DNA from: an uncultured bacterium
Lineage (GTDB): Bacteria > Bacillota > Clostridia > Christensenellales > QALW01
Direction: 5' to 3'
Length of the DNA: 64,000 bases
Assembly (NCBI GenBank): GCA_905214315.1
Contig: CAJMLN010000003.1
Coordinates: 16,052-80,051, forward strand
The position numbers and the translations under genes are program-made. The notes under the pieces were generated by a model, which was given only the letters and a program-made list of their open reading frames with translations, ran no database searches and had not been told where the DNA came from. Positions 32,461-41,584 of the stretch are shown here, piece after piece (position 1 is the first letter of the stretch; each line of letters starts with the position of its first letter).

Positions 32461-33288
32461 ATGATATTGGATGGAAAGGCTCTGGCAGCTGGAATTAAAA
32501 ATGAACTGAGGGAGAAGATCGCGGCATCAGGGAAAAAAGTTGCGCTTGCAGTTGTTTTGGTCGGAGAGGATCCGGCCAGCTGTATTTATGTAAAGAATAA
32601 GACTAATGACTGCCGGGAAATCGGCGTGGAGTCCCTGGAGTATCGCTTAAAGGAGGATACGCAGCAGGAGGAGCTGATGGCACTGATTCATACGCTGAAT
32701 CGGGATGAAAATGTACATGGCATTTTGGTGCAGTTCCCTCTGCCCAAGCACCTGGATCAGGAGGCCGTTGTAAAGGCAATTCTGCCGGAAAAGGATGTAG
32801 ACGGTTTTTCCAAGATTAATATCGGCGGTGTATTAATGGGAGATGGTGAGAGCTTTGTTTCCTGTACGCCCGCCGGTGCAATGGAGTTGATTAAAGCCAG
32901 CGGTATGGAAATTTGCGGCAAGCGGGCCGTTGTAATCGGTCGCAGCAATAATGTGGGCAAGCCTATGGCGCTTTTGCTGCTGAACGAGGGGGCAACGGTG
33001 ACAATATGCCACTCAAAAACACAGAATTTAGCGGAAATTACAAGGGAAGCAGATATCCTGGTAAGCGCTGTAGGGCGCGCACATATGGTAAAAGCGGATA
33101 TGGTGAAGGAAGGCGCGGTGGTGATTGATATCGGTATCAGCCGTATTGACGGCCGTCAGGTAGGCGATGTGGACTTTGAGGCGGTTAAGGATAAGGCCTA
33201 TGCCATTACGCCGAATCCCGGAGGAACCGGCCCCATGACGCGGGCTATGCTGATGTATAACACCGTGAAAGCGGCGGGGATTTTATGA
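32461..33288 (+). CDS. folD: Methylene-THF dehydrogenase/methenyl-THF cyclohydrolase FolD
   Basis: A 275-residue bifunctional enzyme converting 5,10-methylene-THF to 10-formyl-THF. The catalytic lysine lies in Y-V-K-N-K near residue 38-42. The folate-binding V-Q-F-P-L-P is near 96, and the Rossmann S-N-N-V-G-K-P near 163 is followed by T-P-N-P-G-G near 258. It feeds one-carbon units to Fmt and purine synthesis. It overlaps xseA by 4 nt. Confidence 0.95.
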   Translation: MILDGKALAAGIKNELREKIAASGKKVALAVVLVGEDPASCIYVKNKTNDCREIGVESLEYRLKEDTQQEELMALIHTLNRDENVHGILVQFPLPKHLDQEAVVKAILPEKDVDGFSKINIGGVLMGDGESFVSCTPAGAMELIKASGMEICGKRAVVIGRSNNVGKPMALLLLNEGATVTICHSKTQNLAEITREADILVSAVGRAHMVKADMVKEGAVVIDIGISRIDGRQVGDVDFEAVKDKAYAITPNPGGTGPMTRAMLMYNTVKAAGIL

Positions 33289-34472
33289 GTGTGACCGTAT
33301 CCCAGCTGAACGCTTACGTAAAACAGAGTTTTTTGATGGACGCTGTTTTAAATGATATTGTGGTTGAGGGAGAAATTTCAGGGCTGAAAAAGCATTCCTC
33401 AGGACATATTTATTTTTCCCTGAAAGATGAAAGCGCAGCAATACGGTGCGCTTTTTTTAAATCAGATGCCCAGAAGCTCAGGTTTCAGCCGGAAGAAGGA
33501 ATGAAAGTGCTGGCCAGAGGGCGCGTTACGCTCTATGAGCGGGACGGACAGTATCAGCTGGTTGTTTCTGCCATGGAGCCCAACGGAATCGGTCAGCTCT
33601 ACAAGCAGTTTGAACAGCTGAAGAAAAAGCTGGAGGAGGAGGGGCTTTTCGCCCCTGAACGGAAAAAAGCCCTTCCGGCCTTTGTAAAAAAAATCGGCGT
33701 GGCAACGTCTCCTACCGGCGCGGTTATTCGGGATATTCTCAATGTGGCAACCCGGAGGTGTCCCGGCATCAGCGTTGTTCTGGCGCCGGTAACGGTTCAG
33801 GGGGAGGATGCACCGCGCTCAATTTGTGCAGGTTTACGGGCATTGGAGGATATCCCGGAGGTGGATGTGATCATTCTTGCGCGCGGGGGCGGCTCTATAG
33901 AGGACCTGTGGTGCTTTAACAGCGAGGAGGTTGCGCGTACGGTTTTTGCCTGCAAAAAGCCGGTGATATCCGCGGTGGGGCATGAAACCGATTTTACAAT
34001 CGCTGATTTTGTTGCCGACAAACGGGCACCTACCCCTTCAGCCGCGGCGGAACTTGCGGTATTTGATTTTTATGATGCTCTGGAGGATGTGGATCGCCTT
34101 GAACGGTACATAAATGAAAATATTTCCGGCAGGATAAACGGCTTTTGTGCCGCGCTGCATAGGACCGCAGGAAGCTTTGAGGATCCGCAGATGCTGCTGG
34201 AGAATTTTGTTCAGCGTTTGGACGGTCTGCAGCGGCGGCTGCTGGGCAGTGAAGAAATGCAGCTGCAGCGGGAGCAGGACCGGCTTGCGCTGCTTGCGGG
34301 CAGACTGCATGCCTTGAGTCCCCTGGCGGTGCTCTCGCGCGGATATTCTGTGGTTACTGATACCAAAGGGGTGGCGCTAAAGAGTGCAAAAAATGTACGC
34401 GTAGGAGACGCTGTTTTTATAAAATTGAGCCAAGGCTGTTTAACGGCTGAGGTTACGGAGGTGGAACCATGA
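33285..34472 (+). CDS. xseA: Exodeoxyribonuclease VII large subunit
   Basis: A 395-residue catalytic subunit of ExoVII, which degrades single-stranded DNA to oligonucleotides. The N-terminal OB domain (G-E-I-S-G-L near residue 27) is followed by the nuclease core with A-R-G-G-G-S near 200 and G-H-E-T-D near 235, then a coiled-coil region that binds XseB. The C-terminal L-S-P-L-A-V-L-x-R-G-Y-S motif is present. It overlaps folD and xseB by 4 nt each. Confidence 0.94.
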   Translation: MSVTVSQLNAYVKQSFLMDAVLNDIVVEGEISGLKKHSSGHIYFSLKDESAAIRCAFFKSDAQKLRFQPEEGMKVLARGRVTLYERDGQYQLVVSAMEPNGIGQLYKQFEQLKKKLEEEGLFAPERKKALPAFVKKIGVATSPTGAVIRDILNVATRRCPGISVVLAPVTVQGEDAPRSICAGLRALEDIPEVDVIILARGGGSIEDLWCFNSEEVARTVFACKKPVISAVGHETDFTIADFVADKRAPTPSAAAELAVFDFYDALEDVDRLERYINENISGRINGFCAALHRTAGSFEDPQMLLENFVQRLDGLQRRLLGSEEMQLQREQDRLALLAGRLHALSPLAVLSRGYSVVTDTKGVALKSAKNVRVGDAVFIKLSQGCLTAEVTEVEP

Positions 34473-34708
34473 AAGAGATCGGAGAAATGACGCTGGAAGA
34501 AGCTATGAAAAAGCTGGAGGATACGGCGGAAAAGCTGGAGGATTCCAAGCTTTCGCTGGAAAAGTCGATTGACGCTTTTGAACAGGGGGTAAAATTGATA
34601 GCACACTGCCGGGAGCTTCTTGAGGGATATCAGAAAAGGATCACCGTATTGAAAAAAGAAGGAACAGTGCTGAAAGAAATACCGATGGAGGAAACGCTGC
34701 ATGATTAA
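34469..34708 (+). CDS. xseB: Exodeoxyribonuclease VII small subunit
   Basis: A 79-residue helical protein with the family's E-A-M-K-K-L-E core, L-S-L-E-K-S-I-D-A-F-E-Q-G segment near residue 32, and L-I-A-H-C-R-E-L-L. Several copies wrap the coiled coil of XseA. It overlaps xseA by 4 nt and ispA by 8 nt. Confidence 0.92.
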   Translation: MKEIGEMTLEEAMKKLEDTAEKLEDSKLSLEKSIDAFEQGVKLIAHCRELLEGYQKRITVLKKEGTVLKEIPMEETLHD

Positions 34709-35576
34709 AGCGGAACAGCAAACAGCGGCGTATAGCCATGTGGCGGAAGAGGAGATGAAACGGCTGCTCTCTGCCCAGGGAATTCCTGCCCAGCTGCAGG
34801 AGACAATGGCCTACAGCGTGTTAGCCGGGGGAAAACGGCTGCGGCCGGCACTGCTGCTGGGTGCCTGTGAAATGTGCGGCGGTACGATAGAACGGGCACT
34901 GCCGTTTGCCTGCGCGATGGAGTTTATCCATACTTATTCTTTGATTCATGATGATCTTCCGGCAATGGACAATGACGATTACCGCCGCGGCAGACTTACA
35001 TCGCATAAAAAATACGGTGAGGCCAAGGCGATTCTTGCCGGAGACGGACTTTTGAGCTATGCCTTTGAAATTTTATTGAATGCCTGCTGCGATCAGAATT
35101 CTGTGCAGGCGGCAAGAATCATAGCTTCTGCCGCGGGCGTAAGAGGAATGCTGGCCGGTCAATGGGTGGATGTGGATTTAAACGGCAATGTTTTTGATGC
35201 GTCTACGATGGAATATATTCATTTGAACAAGACGGCGGCGATGATCATAGGTGCGCTGCGCGCGGGGGCGTTTTGCGCCGGCGCACAGAAAGAGGAAATT
35301 GAAAGCCTAAGCTGTTATGGACGGGAGATCGGCTATACATTTCAGATTATCGATGACATACTGGATGTGGAAGGCAGCTTTGCAGAGCTGGGAAAAGATA
35401 CCGGTAGTGATGCAGCTAATCAAAAAACGACTTATGTAACGCTTTACGGAATTGACGGCGCACGAAAAAAAGCGAAAGAGCATACACAGCTTGCTGTGGC
35501 GGCCCTGCAGCATTTTGGAGGTCGTGCCGAATTTTTTATAGAACTGGCGGAATATCTGCTGAATAGAAATAAGTAA
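34701..35576 (+). CDS. ispA: Farnesyl/geranyl diphosphate synthase
   Basis: A 291-residue trans-isoprenyl diphosphate synthase that condenses IPP with DMAPP/GPP. The first Asp-rich motif D-D-L-P-A-M-D-N-D-D is near residue 76 and the second D-D-I-L-D near 216. The G-K-R-L-R-P substrate site is near 36. In OLE-RNA-carrying bacteria ispA usually sits beside the OLE RNA and dxs; here those lie about 18 kb downstream. Confidence 0.93.
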   Translation: MIKAEQQTAAYSHVAEEEMKRLLSAQGIPAQLQETMAYSVLAGGKRLRPALLLGACEMCGGTIERALPFACAMEFIHTYSLIHDDLPAMDNDDYRRGRLTSHKKYGEAKAILAGDGLLSYAFEILLNACCDQNSVQAARIIASAAGVRGMLAGQWVDVDLNGNVFDASTMEYIHLNKTAAMIIGALRAGAFCAGAQKEEIESLSCYGREIGYTFQIIDDILDVEGSFAELGKDTGSDAANQKTTYVTLYGIDGARKKAKEHTQLAVAALQHFGGRAEFFIELAEYLLNRNK

Positions 35577-35656
35577 AATACCACTTTGCTTCTATGTTTT
35601 TAAAAAATATAGAAAAAAGCAGGAAAATAGAAAAAATCTTCAAAAATACAGGTACT

Positions 35657-35665
35657 TTTGACAAA
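35657..35665. promoter_or_regulatory. Possible Spo0A box
   Basis: TTTGACAAA is an exact reverse-strand match to the Spo0A box TTTGTCRAA and overlaps a TTGACA hexamer upstream of the small gene at 35737. A clear -10 at normal spacing is missing. A nine-base match alone can be chance. Confidence 0.3.
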
Positions 35666-35736
35666 TATCTGTATATTTCGCTGTGGAGAAATATGTATTT
35701 TAATGGTAAAATTGGATAAAAAAGGAGAAAAATAAA

Positions 35737-35898
35737 ATGGATAATGAAAATTTTACCGAATTGTGGAATCACTATACCTATGTTTACAATGCTTTAGCGG
35801 AATATTTTGAAGATAACTGTCTTTCGGCACAGAAGCTGCTGGAACTGGATCGGGTGGTGGGAAAATTATTTATTATTTGCAATAGGTATATGAAATAG
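35737..35898 (+). CDS. 53-residue Spo0E-like small protein
   Basis: A short gene with AAAGGAG 8 nt before its ATG. The product is a helical, acidic 53-residue protein with S-A-Q-K-L-L-E-L-D-R-V-V near its middle. This recalls the S-x-x-L-D core of Spo0E-like phosphatases that dephosphorylate Spo0A~P, although the usual Q/E between S and L is displaced. No other family fits. The Spo0E assignment is tentative; that the frame is a gene is fairly likely from the ribosome binding site and isolation. Confidence 0.5.
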   Translation: MDNENFTELWNHYTYVYNALAEYFEDNCLSAQKLLELDRVVGKLFIICNRYMK

Positions 35899-35946
35899 CG
35901 GCTTCGGGCAAAAATATAGTGTATATTTATATTTTTGGTGAAATAG

Positions 35947-36288
35947 ATGAATAGAATACTATTACATGCTGCCGCGTTGGCCGCTGGTCTTACTAATGGC
36001 CTGTTGGGAACCGGAGGCGGAATTATTGCACTCCCTTTGTTGTATTCAGCTTTAAAGGATGAAAAAGAAGCGCATGCATCTGTGGTGCTTTTTATTTTGC
36101 CGCTTTCCCTTTTAAGCGCGGTAATTTATAGGAAAGATATTGAACCGAATTTGTTGCTGCCATTGTGCGCCGGTGCAGCTTTGGGCGGCGCGGCGGGGGC
36201 GTTTTTATTGAAAAAAGCACCGGTAGGTATCATTAAAATTATTTTTGGTCTTATTGTACTTTATACGGGAATCAGGTCATTGCTATGA
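35947..36288 (+). CDS. TauE/SafE-family exporter, N-terminal half protein
   Basis: A 113-residue hydrophobic protein corresponding to about half of a TauE/SafE (TSUP, DUF81) transporter: N-G-L-L-G-T-G-G-G near residue 18 is the family's glycine-rich signature, followed by about three further helices. Members move sulfite, sulfoacetate or other anions. The other half is encoded by the next gene, whose start overlaps this stop by 4 nt, so the two probably assemble into one carrier. Confidence 0.85.
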   Translation: MNRILLHAAALAAGLTNGLLGTGGGIIALPLLYSALKDEKEAHASVVLFILPLSLLSAVIYRKDIEPNLLLPLCAGAALGGAAGAFLLKKAPVGIIKIIFGLIVLYTGIRSLL

Positions 36289-36689
36289 TTGCATTTTTGA
36301 TAGGATTGTTTTCTTTTTTGCTGGCGGGGCTGGGATTGGGCGGCGGCGCACTTTTGATTCCGTGCCTTACTGCGTTCTTTCATATGGCGCAGAGCGATGC
36401 GCAGTATGTGGGACTGATTGCCTACCTTCCCGCGGCCTTGGGGGCTATGATATATGGATTGAAAAATAAGATGATCCGGGCTAAGGAAACGGTCTCACTT
36501 GTGCCTGCGGGATTGCTGGGCGCGGCAGCAGGTGCTTTGTTTAGCAGGAATGCTGATAATGCTTTTTTGAAAAAAATATACGGAATCTTTTTAATTTTTT
36601 TTGGAATATATATGATTTTTTCAGCCGTTAGAAGCAAAAAAAAAGAGCCATTGCTCAGAAAAGCAAATAAAAAACAAAATAATATATAA
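36285..36689 (+). CDS. TauE/SafE-family exporter, second half protein
   Basis: A 134-residue membrane protein, the partner of the preceding half: L-A-G-L-G-L-G-G-G-A-L near residue 13 repeats the glycine-rich TSUP signature, with about four helices and a lysine-rich tail. The ATGA overlap means translational coupling. Two separately coded halves are the natural pattern for this duplicated fold; no broken reading frame is seen between them. Confidence 0.85.
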   Translation: MIAFLIGLFSFLLAGLGLGGGALLIPCLTAFFHMAQSDAQYVGLIAYLPAALGAMIYGLKNKMIRAKETVSLVPAGLLGAAAGALFSRNADNAFLKKIYGIFLIFFGIYMIFSAVRSKKKEPLLRKANKKQNNI

Positions 36690-36820
36690 AATTTTCTGTA
36701 AATTTTATCAAAAAAACAGAATTGCCTCTGGATTTTTGGCCGCAGATATTATATAATACTATAAATCTATGTTTAATTAAATTAGTTTATATTATATTTT
36801 TACTTTCGGAGGAGATTTTT

Positions 36821-38329
36821 ATGAGAAAAATAGCTATTATGGATGTAGGATCAAATAATGCCCGTTTGATTCTTGTTTATATCTATGAGAATGGAAGCTA
36901 TCGGATTGCTGACCAGCTGAAAGAGCCGGTACGGCTGATTTCAGACATGGGGCATGACAATATCATTAAGCCGCGCCGGATTCAGCAGCTGATTAAAACC
37001 ATCAATATGTTTAAGCGCCTTTGCGCCGCTAACGATGTGGACGAGATCTATGCCTGCTGCACGGCGGCGGTGAACCGTGCGGCCAATCAGCGCAGTTTTT
37101 TAGATGAAGTTTATGCCACAACGCAGATTGAGCTGGAGGTGCTTTCTGGCGAAAAGGAAGCTACCCTTGTATATCAAGGGGTTATCAATACCATGGATAT
37201 TGATAGCGGCGTGATTATGGATATCGGCGGCGGAACTACGCAGCTGGTACATTTTGAAAAGCGCAGTATTAGAAATCTTGCGTGCCTGCCCTTTGGCACG
37301 GTGACCCTTACGGAACTGTTTGGTCTGGCGGATAAAGTAAAACAGGAGCAAATCGATGCCATTGAAGATTTTTACCGCCAGCAGCTGGAAGAAGTGCCGT
37401 GGCTTTCTGTCGTGCAGGGGCTTCCGCTGATCGGCGTGGGCGGCTCTTTCAGAAATCTGGGCAAAATTATGCGTATGAAGAGCAAAAGAGATATCGGTAC
37501 GCTTCATAACTATAACATACGCGTAAAGGAAATCGATGCTTTGTATGAAAATATGTGCCGGTTGGATTTGGACCGCCGTATGAAAATCAAGGGGCTTTCC
37601 AATGAGCGGGCGGATATCTTTTTAGCCGCTTTTGCCGCCATTAAAACAACGGTCAATTATATCGGCTGCACGGATATCTTTATCAGCTGCAGCGGTCTGC
37701 GGGAGGGCATTATGTTCCAACAGATCGATCCCCAGCTGGCAGTGAAACCGGTACAGCATGTATTGGACTATTCCCTTGCCAATGTTTTGGGGCTGTTCCA
37801 GGAAAATATTGCCCATGCCAATAATGTGGCCAAGCTTTCGCTTTTGATGTTTGAACAGCTGCGGCAGCTGCACAAGCTCCCCAATTCCTATATGCGTATT
37901 ATCAAAACGGCAGCTACGCTGCACGATATCGGTACGACGATCAAGTATCATGATCACCATAAGCACAGCTTTTATCTGATATTGAATTCCAATATTTACG
38001 GCCTCAGCCATCGGGAACATCTGATGAGCGCTTTTGTGGCCCTGGCGCATCGCAAGGATGATGTGAAAAAAGAGTGCCAGCGTTATTCGGACATGATTAC
38101 AGCTGACGATGTGGCAATTATCTATAAGCTTGCGGTGCTTGTACGGATTGCCGAAAGCTTTGACAGGGCTATGGCAAATGTGGTGGAATCGGTTTCCTGT
38201 GATATTTTAGGTGATTCCGTTATTATGAAAACACAGGCCACGACGGACGCTTCCCTGGAGATTAAAGACGCGCATACCTGCGGGGATATGTTTAAGCGCG
38301 CGTATGGAAAAAATCTTGTTATACTTTGA
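36821..38329 (+). CDS. Ppx/GppA phosphatase-like protein with HD domain
   Basis: A 502-residue protein. The N-terminal ASKHA-fold Ppx/GppA domain has D-V-G-S-N near residue 8 and D-I-G-G-G-T-T near 133, both phosphate-binding loops. The C-terminal HD-type domain is marked by L-H-D-I-G near 368 and H-H-K-H-S near 380. Relatives hydrolyse polyphosphate or pppGpp, so a role in stringent response or phosphate storage is likely but unproven. GGAGG lies 8 nt before ATG 36821; the frame is open upstream but through a TATAAT at 36752. Confidence 0.88.
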   Translation: MRKIAIMDVGSNNARLILVYIYENGSYRIADQLKEPVRLISDMGHDNIIKPRRIQQLIKTINMFKRLCAANDVDEIYACCTAAVNRAANQRSFLDEVYATTQIELEVLSGEKEATLVYQGVINTMDIDSGVIMDIGGGTTQLVHFEKRSIRNLACLPFGTVTLTELFGLADKVKQEQIDAIEDFYRQQLEEVPWLSVVQGLPLIGVGGSFRNLGKIMRMKSKRDIGTLHNYNIRVKEIDALYENMCRLDLDRRMKIKGLSNERADIFLAAFAAIKTTVNYIGCTDIFISCSGLREGIMFQQIDPQLAVKPVQHVLDYSLANVLGLFQENIAHANNVAKLSLLMFEQLRQLHKLPNSYMRIIKTAATLHDIGTTIKYHDHHKHSFYLILNSNIYGLSHREHLMSAFVALAHRKDDVKKECQRYSDMITADDVAIIYKLAVLVRIAESFDRAMANVVESVSCDILGDSVIMKTQATTDASLEIKDAHTCGDMFKRAYGKNLVIL

Positions 38330-38346
38330 TTTAGGAGAAAGAGCAC

Positions 38347-40554
38347 ATGCGGGTAGTACTTGAAAAAATTTTGCTAAAAAACGGTACGGAAATTGCGGCG
38401 GGCACACAGCCCGGCGCAAAAGAAGGAACGATCAGTTACGGTATTTTAAAGGCGCATAATACCTGCGCGGATATGAAAAAACTGAAAATACGGTTTGACG
38501 CGCTGGTTTCTCATGATATTACATATGTGGGCATCATTCAGACGGCTCGGGCCAGCGGTCTGAAAAAATTCCCGGTACCCTATGCGCTGACCAACTGTCA
38601 TAACAGCCTGTGCGCAGTGGGCGGCACGTTGAACGAGGACGACCATCTTTTTGGCCTTTCCGCGGCAAAAAAGTACGGCGGAATGTATATTCCACCGCAT
38701 CTTGCTGTAATTCATTCCTATGCGCGGGAGGAGCTTGCCGCCTGCGGAAGAATGATTTTGGGCTCTGACAGTCATACCCGCTATGGGGCGCTGGGCACGA
38801 TGGCGGTCGGTGAGGGCGGACCGGAGCTGGTAAAGCAGCTGCTGGAGCGCACGTATGATATTGATTATCCCCAGGTGATTGCCGTTTATTTAAAGGGAAC
38901 GCCGCGGCGCGGCGTAGGCCCACATGACGTTGCGATTGCGCTTTGCAGGGAGGTTTTTGCCTCCGGTGCAGTAAAAAACAAGGTTCTGGAATTTGTAGGC
39001 CCGGGTGTGGAGGGGCTGAGCGTGGATTTCCGCTGCGGCATTGATGTAATGACAACGGAGACCACTTGTTTAAGCTCCATATGGAAAACGGATGAAAAAG
39101 TACATAATTATTATAAAATCCATCAAAGAGAGGAAGACTATACATGTCTTCGGCCTGCTGCGGTTGCGGAATACGACGGGTTGATAGAAATTGACCTCGG
39201 CGAGATTGAACCAATGATTGCCCTGCCGTTCCATCCGAGCAATGCCTACACCATAAGAGAGTTTAAGGCCAATGCTGAGGAAATTCTGGCTAAACTGGAC
39301 GAAGAAATCAAGCAGCAGTATCCCAGCTGTTCCTGCTGTGTTTCAAAAAAACTGGACGCAGAGGGCTTTCATGTAGATCAAGGGGTCATCGCCGGCTGCG
39401 CGGGCGGGATTTTTGAAAACATTACAGCGGCAAATGATATTTTAAAGGGCGGGAATACTGGTAACGGCGCGTTTTCGTTAAGCGTGTATCCGGCCAGCCA
39501 AAGCGTGTATCTGGAGCTTGTACAAAAGGGCGTGATCGGCGATTTAATGGAGACCGGCGCCGTGATTAAAACGGCGTTCTGCGGTCCGTGCTTCGGTGCG
39601 GGCGATGTTCCGGCAAATAACGCGTTCAGCATCCGCCATACCACAAGAAATTTCCCCAACCGTGAGGGCAGTAAGCCCGGGGAGGGGCAGCTTTCGCTTG
39701 TGGCATTGATGGATGCACGCAGTATTGCGGCAACGGCAGCTCAAGGTGGTATTTTAACCGGCGCGGATGAATTGGATATAGAATATACGCCTTATGAATA
39801 TACTTATCACGGCGATATCTATAAAAAACGCGTGTACGACGGCAGGAATCACCCGCTTCCAGAGACGGATCTGATTTTAGGACCTAATATTGCAGACTGG
39901 CCGGCCCTTAAAACCATGCCGCAGCAGGTACTGGTACGCTTGTGCAGCGTGCTGCGGGATGATGTGACAACGACCGACGAGCTGATTCCTTCGGGGGAGA
40001 CCAGTACGCTGCGGTCTAATCCCTATAAGCTTTCCCGCTTTACGCTTTCGAGAAAAGATCCGGAATATGTGGCGTGTGCCGATCAGGTGGCGGAGATTGA
40101 AAATAGTCCGGCACGGGAGCAGCTGTTTGCAAGTTTGAATGCGCTTGACGGCGTGGAAATTACCGATTGTGTGTTTGGCAGCGCTGTGTTTGCCAATATG
40201 CCCGGGGACGGCTCGGCGCGCGAGCAGGCGGCCAGCTGCCAAAAGGTGTTGGGGGGCTGGGCCAATATCGCTATAGAATATGCAACCAAGCGCTACAGGA
40301 GCAACCTGATCAACTGGGGAATTTTGCCTCTTTTGATCGATAAAATCGGAGCTGAGAAACTGGAAAAGGGTGATTATGTATTCCTGCCGGAAATTCGCAG
40401 CAATCTGGAAAAAGCAGAAAATACTACAAAAGCAATTCTGATTAAAGACGGCAAAGCCGAGGAACTTACGCTTGGTATTGTGCCGATGACTAAGGATGAA
40501 CGGGATATTCTGCTCAGCGGAGGACTGATCAATTACTATTCTGCGCAAAAATAA
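38347..40554 (+). CDS. Aconitase-superfamily hydratase (YbhJ-like)
   Basis: A 735-residue protein of the aconitase family, similar in length and layout to the uncharacterised E. coli YbhJ group. It has D-S-H-T-R near residue 140. The three Fe-S cluster cysteines are in the G-C-A-G-G and C-G-P-C elements near 350 and 418, and a swivel domain occupies about residues 560-700. In true aconitase the first cysteine lies in S-C-T-N-S; here the loop reads G-C-A-G-G, so substrate handling should differ. It starts 17 nt after the Ppx-HD gene with AGGAG upstream, and is followed by mreB after 15 nt. Confidence 0.85.
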   Translation: MRVVLEKILLKNGTEIAAGTQPGAKEGTISYGILKAHNTCADMKKLKIRFDALVSHDITYVGIIQTARASGLKKFPVPYALTNCHNSLCAVGGTLNEDDHLFGLSAAKKYGGMYIPPHLAVIHSYAREELAACGRMILGSDSHTRYGALGTMAVGEGGPELVKQLLERTYDIDYPQVIAVYLKGTPRRGVGPHDVAIALCREVFASGAVKNKVLEFVGPGVEGLSVDFRCGIDVMTTETTCLSSIWKTDEKVHNYYKIHQREEDYTCLRPAAVAEYDGLIEIDLGEIEPMIALPFHPSNAYTIREFKANAEEILAKLDEEIKQQYPSCSCCVSKKLDAEGFHVDQGVIAGCAGGIFENITAANDILKGGNTGNGAFSLSVYPASQSVYLELVQKGVIGDLMETGAVIKTAFCGPCFGAGDVPANNAFSIRHTTRNFPNREGSKPGEGQLSLVALMDARSIAATAAQGGILTGADELDIEYTPYEYTYHGDIYKKRVYDGRNHPLPETDLILGPNIADWPALKTMPQQVLVRLCSVLRDDVTTTDELIPSGETSTLRSNPYKLSRFTLSRKDPEYVACADQVAEIENSPAREQLFASLNALDGVEITDCVFGSAVFANMPGDGSAREQAASCQKVLGGWANIAIEYATKRYRSNLINWGILPLLIDKIGAEKLEKGDYVFLPEIRSNLEKAENTTKAILIKDGKAEELTLGIVPMTKDERDILLSGGLINYYSAQK

Positions 40555-40569
40555 CAGGAGGATGTTTGA

Positions 40570-41571
40570 ATGGGATTTTTTACTCGTGATTTGGGTATTG
40601 ATCTGGGAACCGCCAATACGCTGGTGTATTTGCGGGGAAAGGGGATTATTATAAGGGAGCCCAGTGTTGTTGCGGTCAAAGTTTCCGGCAGCCGGAAGGA
40701 AGTCTTGGCTGTGGGAGAACAAGCTAAAAGTATGCTGGGGAGGACGCCGGGGAATATTATTGCGGTAAAGCCTTTGCGTGACGGCGTAATTGCCGATTTT
40801 GACATTACGGCGGCGATGCTTTCGGATATTATTCACCGTGCGATGCCGAGGGCCTTTTCCCTTACGCGCACGCGCGTTGTGATCTGCGTGCCCTGCGGTG
40901 TTACCGGGGTGGAACGTAAGGCTGTTGAAGATGCGGCGAAGAATGCGGGCGCCAGCCATGTGGTGATTATGGAAGAGCCGAAAGCCAGTGCCATCGGTGC
41001 GGGATTGCCGGTAAATGAGCCCGCGGGAAGTATGATTGTGGATATCGGCGGCGGCTCCAGTGAAATGGCGGTGATTTCTTTAGGAGGAATTGTAGTTTCA
41101 AAATCACTTCGGATTGCGGGGAATAAGCTGGATGATTCGATTACTAATTTTGTAAAAAAGGAATTCAATCTCGCAATCGGTGAACGTACTGCAGAAGAGA
41201 TTAAAATTCAAATTGGTTCGGCATATCCTACAGGAGAGGAATATTCTATGGATATCAGAGGGCGCGATCTGATATCGGGGCTGCCTAAAACGGTTACCAT
41301 TACCTCTGCGCATGTGCGGGAGGCCTTGCGGGAACCGTTGATGGCGATTATTGACGCTATTAAAGTTACCTTGGAAGATACTCCGCCGGAGCTGGCGGCT
41401 GATATTATGGAACGCGGTATTTATTTAGCCGGAGGCGGCGCGCTGCTGGGCGGCATGGATACGTTGATTAAGTATGAAACCGGTATGCCGGTAGTGATTG
41501 CAGACTCTCCGCTGGACTGCGTTGTAAACGGCGCGGGCAAGGCGTTGGAGGATCTGGATTATTTAACGTAA
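40570..41571 (+). CDS. mreB: Rod shape-determining protein MreB
   Basis: A 333-residue bacterial actin that organises lateral wall synthesis. Phosphate loop 1 is D-L-G-T-A-N near residue 11, phosphate loop 2 D-I-G-G-G-S near 158, and the adenosine motif G-G-G-A-L-L-G near 288. AGGAGG lies 8 nt before the ATG. It heads the mreBCD-pbp2 operon, indicating a rod-shaped cell. Confidence 0.95.
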   Translation: MGFFTRDLGIDLGTANTLVYLRGKGIIIREPSVVAVKVSGSRKEVLAVGEQAKSMLGRTPGNIIAVKPLRDGVIADFDITAAMLSDIIHRAMPRAFSLTRTRVVICVPCGVTGVERKAVEDAAKNAGASHVVIMEEPKASAIGAGLPVNEPAGSMIVDIGGGSSEMAVISLGGIVVSKSLRIAGNKLDDSITNFVKKEFNLAIGERTAEEIKIQIGSAYPTGEEYSMDIRGRDLISGLPKTVTITSAHVREALREPLMAIIDAIKVTLEDTPPELAADIMERGIYLAGGGALLGGMDTLIKYETGMPVVIADSPLDCVVNGAGKALEDLDYLT

Positions 41572-41584
41572 ACGGAGACGGCCG

